Below, piece after piece: positions 1-5,504 of a stretch of DNA of 7,684 bases; within the stretch, counting starts at the first letter, position 1, and every line of letters begins with the position of its first letter. The translations under genes were made by a program, and so were the position numbers. The stretch is from JBBDWJ01 sp040902925 (GTDB lineage: Bacteria; Acidobacteriota; Terriglobia; Bryobacterales; UBA6623): the NCBI GenBank assembly GCA_040902925.1, contig JBBDWJ010000065.1:1-7684 (forward strand), given 5' to 3'. The notes beneath the pieces are model-generated. The model was not told the origin of the DNA and did no database searches. It worked only from the letters and a program-made list of their open reading frames with translations.

Positions 1-46
1 CTGCGGTACCCGGTTCTTTTTTTGTTCGCTAGGCTAATTCTTGTTT

Positions 47-249
47 GGTGTCGGATCACCAATGCGAAGTGGAGTTCACGGGCCGGCTGTTCTCGAAGGC
101 TCCCTGGGCCACCTCCAAGAAGCTCCGCTTGAGGGAGGTAACCCACGATCCCTTCTTTTTCCGGCCCAGCGGGCCACGCGCGAAGGGACCCGGGATGAGT
201 TCAGCGCACGGCGTCGCGGGCGCAGACTGTGGAGCCCGCGCCCGTTTTT
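47..249 (+). ncRNA. Candidate structured small RNA, identity unknown
   Basis: The + strand shows collinear, nested complementary segments that would build one long rod with internal loops: GTGG 69-72 with CCAC 174-177, GGGCCGG 80-86 with CCGGCCC 161-167, GAAGG 95-99 with CCTTC 151-155, TGGG 105-108 with CCCA 142-145, ACCTCC 111-116 with GGAGGT 134-139, and AAGC 120-123 with GCTT 127-130 at the tip. A small GGTG/CACC hairpin (47-60) precedes it and a terminator-like hairpin follows at 217-249. A rod of about 200 nt with internal bubbles recalls 6S RNA, but no diagnostic 6S sequence was recognised, so that identity is only a hypothesis. A local alternative hairpin, GGCCC-AGC-GGGCC (163-175), competes with the outer helix. 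Strand and ends are inferred from the terminator, and no clear promoter is visible upstream. GC-rich DNA produces some helices by chance. Confidence 0.35.
217..249 (+). terminator. Rho-independent terminator candidate
   Basis: CGGGCGC (217-223) pairs perfectly with GCGCCCG (238-244) around a 14-nt loop, and five T residues (245-249) follow directly. Stem, position and T-tract fit an intrinsic terminator on the + strand. It would end the candidate RNA upstream, since no plus-strand protein gene precedes it in the window. Confidence 0.5.
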
Positions 250-266
250 CATTGGAAGGCCAATCC

Positions 267-282
267 GTTGATCGGTTGATCC
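267..282 (+). repeat. GTTGATCS octamer repeat, two copies
   Basis: Two tandem 8-bp units, GTTGATCG and GTTGATCC, lie at 267-274 and 275-282. The 17 nt at 267-283 are the exact reverse complement of 489-505, so this array and the one at 491-521 form a perfect inverted pair about 205 bp apart. Confidence 0.75.
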
Positions 283-373
283 GGAAACGTGCGATGGGTC
301 CCTATTTCTCTTTCGAATCGTGCAGTCGACGGATTCCCGGCTGGCCGGTGCGCAACCTATTCGCCTAGACTTC

Positions 374-405
374 GTTGATCGGTCGCTGCGTTAATCCGTT
401 GATCG
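374..405 (+). repeat. GTTGATC octamer repeats, interrupted
   Basis: GTTGATCG occurs at 374-381. After an 8-nt spacer come GTTAATCC (390-397, one mismatch in the core) and GTTGATCG (398-405). All copies keep the 8-bp register of the array at 267-282 and share its orientation. They are inverted relative to the array at 491-521, so CCGATCAAC there can pair with GTTGATCGG here. Confidence 0.7.
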
Positions 406-490
406 GCGAGCGGGATGCTCAAGCCAGGCCCGGGCGGTACGTTTTTCTCGGGCGCCGTAACTTTTAGGAGCACCGCAAGCCGCCGACGCG

Positions 491-521
491 GATCAACCGA
501 TCAACCGATCAACAGATCAAC
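491..521 (-). repeat. GTTGATC octamer array, four tandem copies
   Basis: On the + strand this reads GATCAACC, GATCAACC, GATCAACA, GATCAAC, an exact 8-bp period; on the minus strand the unit is GTTGATC. Degenerate units continue to about 537 (GGCTAACG, GATCTCAA), so the array runs into the last codons and TAG stop (527-525) of the minus-strand secreted-protein gene. It thus forms the immediate 3' flank of the thiI transcript. Fold-back with the arrays at 267-282 or 374-405 could protect or end the mRNA, or the sites could bind a protein; neither is shown by sequence alone. Confidence 0.75.
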
Positions 522-524
522 GGG

Positions 525-1463
525 CTAACGGATCTCAAACGGATGCCGGGTCAGCGATTCCTGATCGCCGAGGTTGTCGCGCACCGATAGCACCAGCACG
601 TACTCCCCCCGGGGTATGTCTTTGTCGAGGTCGACACGAAAACGGCCGGGCAGCCAGCGGCGCGGGTAGTACGATTCGTTTTCCTGCTCCTCCGGCGTGA
701 ACGAGTACATGACCTTGCCGTCGGGGTCGATGACTTGCAATCGCGAATCGACCTCGAAGGAGTTGTTCTGGCGTAGCTCGAAGCCGGTGATATAGAACGC
801 GCCCCACAGCGTTTCGCCGGGACGATACGAAGGCGTCTCGACCGGCTCGCCTGCTTCGGTTTGCTGGAACGCGAAATTGCGCACGGTCAGGTGGTCGACG
901 TCGCCGACCTCCTTGCCGAAAACTTCGAACGTCAGATCCTGGCGGGCTTCCTCCTGCGGCTTGAGCTCGTCTTTGACGTACAGCTCGATTTTGTAGGTGC
1001 CGGCCTCGGCATGAAAGGGAATGCGCGGGCTGGCGCGCACGATCGGCGTCCATTTTTGGTCCTGCGGGTAGACCTCGCCGTCGACCACGCCGCCTTCCGT
1101 CGTAGAGAACGGCCCGCCGCGCGGATCGAGAAAATCGATCCGGTAGGAGATCTTCATCTTGTATTCGTACTCGGTGACGTGAAAACCGGCGACGTTAAAA
1201 ATCAGGTAGACATGCTCGCCCGGGTAAAACGAGCTGTTGGGCGGAAGGGGGTAGCCGTCCTGGCTGTCGAGGAAGCGGGCTTTGACGAGGGTGAGTTGCT
1301 CGGATTTTTCCTCGCGCTTCGATTGCGCGAGAACCGCGGAAGCCGTCAGCGCGAGCAGCAGGAGCATGGCAACGGCATGCTCCCACGCGGCAGGCTGCGG
1401 GCAAATAGTATCAGCCGGCCACTCGGGCTTGGATCGGGGTGCTTGCGGGAGCGGCTTTGACAT
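525..1463 (-). CDS. Secreted protein with two repeated beta-sandwich-like domains, unknown function
   Basis: I do not recognise the family. A hydrophobic stretch at residues 31-46 ending in VLA-Q looks like a signal peptide, so the product is probably exported. The mature part contains two diverged copies of one domain, about residues 57-181 and 191-311. Shared landmarks are a PGE turn (81-83 and 215-217), a GF pair (93 and 227), a DPxG turn (113-116 and 246-249), a GxY strand followed by K/RDxL (155-167 and 286-298), and a final FEV/FEI. The alternating beta pattern resembles Ig-like or macroglobulin-like sandwiches; no catalytic motif is seen. The ATG at 1463 overlaps thiI by 53 bp. A later ATG at 1367 (residue 33) leaves a 43-bp gap and starts directly at the hydrophobic core, but without the usual basic n-region, so the start is unresolved. 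It is probably co-transcribed with thiI. The stop codon lies in an octamer repeat array. Confidence 0.8.
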   Translation of the reverse strand: MSKPLPQAPRSKPEWPADTICPQPAAWEHAVAMLLLLALTASAVLAQSKREEKSEQLTLVKARFLDSQDGYPLPPNSSFYPGEHVYLIFNVAGFHVTEYEYKMKISYRIDFLDPRGGPFSTTEGGVVDGEVYPQDQKWTPIVRASPRIPFHAEAGTYKIELYVKDELKPQEEARQDLTFEVFGKEVGDVDHLTVRNFAFQQTEAGEPVETPSYRPGETLWGAFYITGFELRQNNSFEVDSRLQVIDPDGKVMYSFTPEEQENESYYPRRWLPGRFRVDLDKDIPRGEYVLVLSVRDNLGDQESLTRHPFEIR

Positions 1464-2664
1464 CTTTCAGAGTCACCCTGCCCTCATGATACACATAGGT
1501 CTCTCGCGGGGTGTCGGCCAGCGCCTGCGCGACCAGCGCGTCAACGTCAAGACGCCTTTCCGCCTCGTCGAGTTGCCCGATCTTCGAAAAAATCTCGGGG
1601 CTCTTGGGCATGAAAAGAGGGCAGCAATCGGTAAAAGGCTCGCTCGATATTTCGTACGTGCCGATGCGGCGGGCGATGGCGAGGATTTCCTGTTTGTCGT
1701 CGCCGACCAGCGGCCGGTAGATCGGAAGAGTCGCCACTGCGCCGACCGACTGCATGTTCTGTAAAGTCTGGGAAGCAACCTGCGCGATGCTGTCGCCGGT
1801 GACCAGGCCGCGGGCGTGCTCTTTGTAGGCGATGCGTTCGGCAATGCGCAGCATGAGGCGGCGGTAGAGCAGGATTCGCAGGGCGTCCGGAGCCCCCGCG
1901 ACCACGGCGCGCTGCACCGCGGAGAACGGCACCAGGTACAGTTTGGCGCCTAATTGGTAGGGGGCAAGGGCCTCGACCAGGCGTCTCGCTACAGGCGGGC
2001 TGTCTTCGCCAGGCTGGTCCGCGGCGCCGTGGAAGTGAATGAAAACCAGCTTCACCCCGCGCTTGGCGATTTTATAGGCCGCTACCGCCGAATCGAATCC
2101 TCCCGACAGCAGGCAAGCCAATTTTCCAGCCGTGCCGGCCGGCAGCCCGCCAACCCCTTGAATCTTTTGGGCATAGATCAAAGCGTGGTAGGGGGTGACC
2201 TCCACAAAGCAGGTCGCGTCGGCGTGGTTCAGGTCGACTTTGACCTCGCGGCCCGCGGCGGCGGCGTCATCATTGATCCGCTGGCCCAGTGCGCGCTCGA
2301 TCTCGGCGGACCGAAAGGGCAGGTTTTTTCTTGACCGTCTGCAGCGTACTTTGAAGGTTTTAAAGGGGATACCAGCCATCAGCTTAGCGCCGGTGGCGAT
2401 AATTTCCGGCAGCGTGGCCTCCGCTTCAATCCCAACGCCGATGTAGGCGATCCCGGGAACCTTGGAAAGGCGTGCGAGAGCCTCCGTCTGAGCGTGATTT
2501 GAGTTACAGATGATTGCCAGACGATGGTCTTCAAAGCTCGGGGTCTCGAGGTCGAGCCCCTCCAAAGCTTGCCGTATAGCCTGCCGGAGCTTCTGAATGA
2601 AGAATTTCCGGTTGCAGCCTTTGAGCCAGATTTCGTGGTAGTGAACGATCAGGACGGGTCGCAT
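1411..2664 (-). CDS. thiI: tRNA 4-thiouridine synthetase (tRNA sulfurtransferase) ThiI
   Basis: ThiI adenylates U8 of tRNA and transfers sulfur to give 4-thiouridine, a near-UV sensor; in some bacteria it also supplies sulfur for the thiazole of thiamin. It acts in the cytoplasm. The 417-residue protein shows the family order: an N-terminal ferredoxin-like part, a THUMP domain (about 60-165), the GGLPAGTAGK linker (172-181), and the PP-loop ATP-binding motif SGGFDS (187-192). Next come TGDSIAQVASQTLQNM (289-304), LPIYRPLVGDDKQEI (313-327), and a Cys pair in DCCPLFMPK (346-354). It ends without the rhodanese domain of E. coli ThiI (482 aa), as in the shorter Bacillus-type enzymes, so sulfur is presumably delivered by another persulfide carrier. 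The ATG at 2664 fits the family N-terminus (VLIVHYHEIWLKG). The secreted-protein gene follows on the same strand. The coupling of a tRNA-modifying enzyme with a secreted protein has no obvious functional logic. Confidence 0.95.
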   Translation of the reverse strand: MRPVLIVHYHEIWLKGCNRKFFIQKLRQAIRQALEGLDLETPSFEDHRLAIICNSNHAQTEALARLSKVPGIAYIGVGIEAEATLPEIIATGAKLMAGIPFKTFKVRCRRSRKNLPFRSAEIERALGQRINDDAAAAGREVKVDLNHADATCFVEVTPYHALIYAQKIQGVGGLPAGTAGKLACLLSGGFDSAVAAYKIAKRGVKLVFIHFHGAADQPGEDSPPVARRLVEALAPYQLGAKLYLVPFSAVQRAVVAGAPDALRILLYRRLMLRIAERIAYKEHARGLVTGDSIAQVASQTLQNMQSVGAVATLPIYRPLVGDDKQEILAIARRIGTYEISSEPFTDCCPLFMPKSPEIFSKIGQLDEAERRLDVDALVAQALADTPRETYVYHEGRVTLKDVKAAPASTPIQARVAG

Positions 2665-2675
2665 GTTCTGGGTCC

Positions 2676-2681
2676 ATTATA
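2676..2681 (-). promoter_or_regulatory. Possible -10 box of thiI (TATAAT)
   Basis: The minus strand carries a perfect TATAAT at 2681 to 2676. The thiI ATG at 2664 is only 11 nt beyond it, so transcription would begin about 4-6 nt before the start codon and give a nearly leaderless mRNA with no room for a Shine-Dalgarno sequence. The -35 position (about 2704-2699, CGTTCT) matches the consensus poorly. A chance match is possible, although AT-rich hexamers are rare in this GC-rich DNA. Confidence 0.35.
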
Positions 2682-2740
2682 TCGGCCGGCTGGGCGGGAG
2701 AACGGCGTTCCCGGTCACGGCCAGGGGGCCCGGGCGCCGC

Positions 2741-2790
2741 GGGAAGATATCGGGTGCTGCGGGAAGATATACGGTGGGCTGGGGGAAGAT
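2741..2790 (+). repeat. Three direct GGGAAGAT repeats with ~21 bp spacing
   Basis: GGGAAGATAT occurs at 2741-2750 and 2761-2770, and GGGAAGAT at 2783-2790. The starts are 20 and 22 bp apart, about two helical turns, so all three lie on one face of the DNA. A similar CGGGTG/CGGTGG spacer follows the first two. Such phased repeats usually mark a regulator binding array or a small tandem duplication. The array lies about 80-125 bp upstream of thiI and 200-250 bp upstream of the small ORF. Confidence 0.6.
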
Positions 2791-2920
2791 GCCTGCGCGG
2801 CGCGGCTACTTGTATGGGTGTGACCCTGGCGGACCGTTCAACGGATATGCGCGGCGATCAAGTTTTCGGCGGCTGGCCGATAAGGGTCTTAGACCTAGCT
2901 TGTTCTTCTCTTCTCTCAGG

Positions 2921-2961
2921 GGGCGGCCGGGGTTTGGGGCCCAACCCAGCCCCGGCCGCCC
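2921..2961 (+). repeat. Strong GC-rich inverted repeat (hairpin)
   Basis: GGGCGGCCGGGG (2921-2932) is the perfect reverse complement of CCCCGGCCGCCC (2950-2961). The 17-nt loop can form its own small TTGG/CCAA stem (2934-2937 with 2941-2944). No T-tract follows on either strand, so it is not a standard intrinsic terminator. It ends 29 nt before the ATG at 2991, so in the mRNA of that ORF it would sit in the 5' leader. It may be a REP-like dispersed palindrome, a cruciform or a leader regulatory hairpin. Confidence 0.65.
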
Positions 2962-2990
2962 TCCCTTGGCTCAATCGGCTTGAGGCCGTT

Positions 2991-3428
2991 ATGGCGTGTT
3001 TCCCGGCGCTCAGGGGGTGGTGCTTAGCGCTGGCCGCGGTGTCGTGCCAGGTGCTTGCACCTAGCTTGTTCGCCCAGACGACGCCGGCAAAGTCGATCCA
3101 AGCGGCAGCTTTCCGGGAAACGGCGGTCCAGAAGCCTGCTGGGACGACGCAGGCCGGTTCGGCGGCTTCGGCGGGCAGCGAGACGGAACCCCTGAGCGGC
3201 GAGGCGAGATACCTGCCGCCTCCCGCACGACCCCTGACCTACCGGCTGCAGCGGGGTATGCGCGGCTGGGATCGCAACGGCGCAGAGCGTCTTCGCGCAG
3301 CTCGAATTCACCTTTGGAGTGAAGCCGCAGGGGCGCGCGAGCGCCAGGAAGAGGCGCGTCAGCGCATGTGGCCCGGTGGAGGAGCGGGAGCTTCAGTCGC
3401 GCCGGGTTCCGACCGGCCAGGGAACTGA
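2991..3428 (+). CDS. Small putative secreted protein, possibly frameshifted
   Basis: This 145-residue frame begins at an ATG preceded by TTGAGG, a weak ribosome-binding site. Its first 29 residues look like a signal peptide: Arg8, a hydrophobic core (about 10-27) and an LFAQ-T cleavage site. The rest is rich in Ala, Thr, Ser and Pro, with a PPPARP segment, then a basic tail with many Arg and Glu. No family was recognised. Third-position GC is high in this frame to about 3240. From about 3319 it is higher in the frame one base on, which stays open from 3238 to the TAA at 3499-3501. A one-base indel near 3240-3318 could therefore have changed the C-terminus, and the gene may be decaying. The same reading frame is open upstream to 2754, but the signal peptide points to 2991. 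It is convergent with asnB and divergent from thiI. Confidence 0.45.
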   Translation: MACFPALRGWCLALAAVSCQVLAPSLFAQTTPAKSIQAAAFRETAVQKPAGTTQAGSAASAGSETEPLSGEARYLPPPARPLTYRLQRGMRGWDRNGAERLRAARIHLWSEAAGARERQEEARQRMWPGGGAGASVAPGSDRPGN

Positions 3429-3501
3429 ACCGCCCCTGCGGGGTTCCGGGCGAACTTCGCCGCCACGCGAATCGACGCGAAATGCGTATTCAATTTCTTA
3501 A

Positions 3502-3538
3502 GGGCCTGTGGCCCGCGCATGCTCGGATTTTCGCGCGG
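3502..3538 (-). terminator. Weak terminator-like hairpins between convergent genes
   Basis: GGGCC-TGT-GGCCC (3502-3514) is a perfect 5-bp stem with a 3-nt loop, followed on the minus strand by TTAAGAAATTG. Beside it CCGCGC (3513-3518) can pair with GCGCGG (3533-3538). The two overlap, so only one can form at a time. They lie 41-53 bp (small hairpin) and 17-42 bp (larger one) past the asnB stop at 3555. The missing run of T makes a rho-independent role uncertain. Confidence 0.25.
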
Positions 3539-3554
3539 CAGACTGCTGGATGGT

Positions 3555-5504
3555 TCAGCGGCTTGCGCCCGTGCCGGCTCCCGAAAATGCCGGGACCCCG
3601 ACGGGTTGCTTGCCGTCCACGTACAACTGGAACCAGATTTCCAGCAGGAACGCCTGGTAAAGCTGCATCGTTAAATCCCGCCCGCCGCCGTAAAATTCGC
3701 TTTTCATCCACTCGACAAACGCTGGCTCGAATACGCCTCGCTCGCGAACCTTTTGGGGCGTCAGCAGATCGTGGACCTGCTCGCGCAACGGTCCTTTGAG
3801 CCAGGCCTCGACCGGCGCCGCGAAACCTTTCTTCGGGCGGTAGATGCAGTCTCGTGGGACATATTTCTCGGCGATCTTTTTGAGGATTGTCTTGAGCGTG
3901 CCGCCGGCGAGCTTCTTTGAAGCGGGGATCGTGGCCGCCAGTTCGACGAGGCGATAGTCGAGAAACGGCACGCGCGCCTCGAGCGACACGGCCATGCTCA
4001 TTTTGTCCTGCAGCATCAGCAACTGGTCTTGCATGTACATCTTCATGTCCATGTAGAGGACGCGATCGACCGGCGACGGGAAGCCTTCGGTGCGGCGCCA
4101 ATAGTCGTCAAACGCGGAGGCGCTGAACGTTGCACGATCCAGTGCGGCAATATCCCCCTGGAATAGCGGCCCATCAAAGGACGGCAGGTAGGAAACAGTG
4201 TTAGCCCACGAAGTGCGCAGGTCCTGGTCCACCGAATGGACAAATTTCTTGGCGATGCGCGCGTAGTTGAGCCAGCGGTGAATCCGCGCTTCGGGCACCA
4301 AGTTGAGCGCCGGGCGGATCAACCCGTTGCGTAAAACACCGGGAAGCTTTAGATATTGATGCTGCCACTGCACGGCGAGGTAGCGGCGGTATCCGCCGAA
4401 CAACTCATCGGCGCCGAGGCCCGAAAGCGAAACCGTGACGTGCTTGCGCGTGAACTCGCTCAGCGCCAGCGTCAGGAACGCGGCCGGATCGCCATTGGGC
4501 TCATCAAGGTGCCAGACCACCCGCTCGATGTCGCGCAGCAAGTCTTCGGAATCGAGAATGAGCGAGTGGTGATTCATGCCGTAGCGCTCGGCCACGGCTT
4601 TCGAATATTCCAACTCGTTCATGAAGGCGCCTTCGGCGCCGTAGCCAATCGAAAACGCCTGCACCGGCTGGTCGCTGAACTCAGCCATGAGCGCGGCGAT
4701 CAGACTGGAGTCGACGCCGCCCGAAAGAAACGCCCCCAGAGGCACATCGCTGACCATGCGGATGCGGACGGCGTCGCGCAGCGTCTCTTCCACGCGCTCG
4801 TGAAGCTCGTTCTCGTTCCAATCGCGCTGCTTGTCATAGTGAACATCCCAGTACTGCTTGGTGGTCAAGCCGTTCTTATCGAAGATCGCCAGATGACCTG
4901 GCAGCAGGCGGCGGATCTCGTTGAAGCAGGTCTGCTCGCCGGGGATCGACGAATAGTTCATGTAGCCGACAAGCGCTTCGCGGTCGAGCGTCGTCGAGAA
5001 GCGGGGGGCCTGTAAGATCGCCTTGGTTTCCGAGGAAAAGATCAGCCGGCCGCCTTGCAGCGCGTAGTAAATCGGTTTAATGCCGAGCCGGTCGCGGGCA
5101 AGGATTAGGCGGCGTCGCTTTTTGTCCCACAACGCGATACCGAACATTCCGTTGAGGTGCTGCACGAAATCGAGATCGTGGTCCTCATAGAGATGCAGTA
5201 TCGTCTCGCTGTCGCCCGTGGTTTTGAACTTGTGACCGCGCGCCAGTAGCTTCTCGCGGTTTTCCTGAAAGTTGTAGATCTCGCCGTTGAACAGCAGCCA
5301 GACGGAGTCGTCTTCGTTCGACATCGGCTGGTGGCTGCCCGCAAGATCGATGATGCTCAAGCGGCGAAAACCAAGCGCGGCCGGCGCGTGCATCTCAATG
5401 CCCGAGTCGTCGGGACCGCGATGCACGATGCTGTCGGTCATGCGCTCGATCGTCTCGCGCTCGACAGGCTCTTGAAAGTCAACGACTCCGCAGATACCAC
5501 ACAT
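3555..5504 (-). CDS. asnB: Asparagine synthase (glutamine-hydrolysing)
   Basis: The enzyme makes asparagine from aspartate, ATP and glutamine: an N-terminal class II amidotransferase releases ammonia and a C-terminal synthetase uses it on beta-aspartyl-AMP. All expected motifs are intact: MCGICG with the Cys2 nucleophile, RGPDD (29-33), the arginine-containing FRRLS (46-50), NGEIYN (73-78), GDSE (97-100), the PP-loop SGGVDS (261-266) and SGLGADELFGGYRRY (361-375). LEARVPFLDYRLVEL and YRPKKGFAAPVEAWLKG appear further on. The start is fixed by Cys2, which must be N-terminal after Met removal; no clear Shine-Dalgarno precedes it. At 649 residues it is near the length of the exopolysaccharide-linked AsnB group. 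Beside a methyltransferase and a GT2 enzyme it may amidate a sugar or act in envelope-glycan synthesis instead of supplying free asparagine, but sequence alone cannot separate these roles. Confidence 0.94.
   Translation of the reverse strand: MCGICGVVDFQEPVERETIERMTDSIVHRGPDDSGIEMHAPAALGFRRLSIIDLAGSHQPMSNEDDSVWLLFNGEIYNFQENREKLLARGHKFKTTGDSETILHLYEDHDLDFVQHLNGMFGIALWDKKRRRLILARDRLGIKPIYYALQGGRLIFSSETKAILQAPRFSTTLDREALVGYMNYSSIPGEQTCFNEIRRLLPGHLAIFDKNGLTTKQYWDVHYDKQRDWNENELHERVEETLRDAVRIRMVSDVPLGAFLSGGVDSSLIAALMAEFSDQPVQAFSIGYGAEGAFMNELEYSKAVAERYGMNHHSLILDSEDLLRDIERVVWHLDEPNGDPAAFLTLALSEFTRKHVTVSLSGLGADELFGGYRRYLAVQWQHQYLKLPGVLRNGLIRPALNLVPEARIHRWLNYARIAKKFVHSVDQDLRTSWANTVSYLPSFDGPLFQGDIAALDRATFSASAFDDYWRRTEGFPSPVDRVLYMDMKMYMQDQLLMLQDKMSMAVSLEARVPFLDYRLVELAATIPASKKLAGGTLKTILKKIAEKYVPRDCIYRPKKGFAAPVEAWLKGPLREQVHDLLTPQKVRERGVFEPAFVEWMKSEFYGGGRDLTMQLYQAFLLEIWFQLYVDGKQPVGVPAFSGAGTGASR

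Larger units (their letters stand above)
1..524. other. Non-coding region with candidate RNA and octamer repeats
   Basis: No convincing protein gene lies in these 524 bases. Two overlapping short open frames (from TTG at 41 and GTG at 45) use non-ATG starts, show no recognisable motif, and coincide with a stretch that folds well as RNA. The contents listed separately are a possible structured RNA at about 47-215, a hairpin with a T-tract at 217-249, and GTTGATC octamer arrays at 267-282, 374-405 and 491-521. A run of seven T at 17-23 sits too close to the window edge to interpret; it could be the tail of a terminator for a gene to the left. Confidence 0.6.
2665..2990. promoter_or_regulatory. 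Divergent intergenic region, thiI and small secreted ORF
   Basis: This 326-bp spacer separates the minus-strand thiI start from the plus-strand ATG at 2991. No gene is seen. It carries a TATAAT box for thiI (2681-2676), three GGGAAGAT direct repeats (2741-2790), the 11-bp palindrome GGTCTTAGACC (2885-2895), a pyrimidine-rich run (2900-2917) and a perfect 12-bp inverted repeat (2921-2961). ACCTAGCTTGTTC (2893-2905) recurs at 3059-3071 inside the small ORF. This density suggests regulated divergent promoters, but no regulator is encoded nearby. Confidence 0.5.

Noticed and set aside
41..368. Two overlapping plus-strand open frames of 76 and 107 codons
   Set aside because: They use TTG and GTG starts, have no motif or ribosome-binding site, and coincide with helices and a terminator that are better explained as RNA.
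267..521. Octamer arrays considered as a CRISPR
   Set aside because: Units are 8 bp and directly adjacent, with no spacers, and no cas genes are present.
861..1460. 200-codon plus-strand frame opposite the secreted-protein gene
   Set aside because: Antisense shadow of a gene with a clear signal peptide and repeated domains; such frames are common in GC-rich DNA.
2900..2920. Pyrimidine run followed by CAG resembling a eukaryotic splice acceptor
   Set aside because: All surrounding genes are bacterial and intronless; the run is better read as part of the leader next to the GC hairpin.
4356..5015. 219-codon plus-strand frame opposite asnB
   Set aside because: Antisense shadow of a complete, motif-verified asnB; its composition shows no independent family signal.
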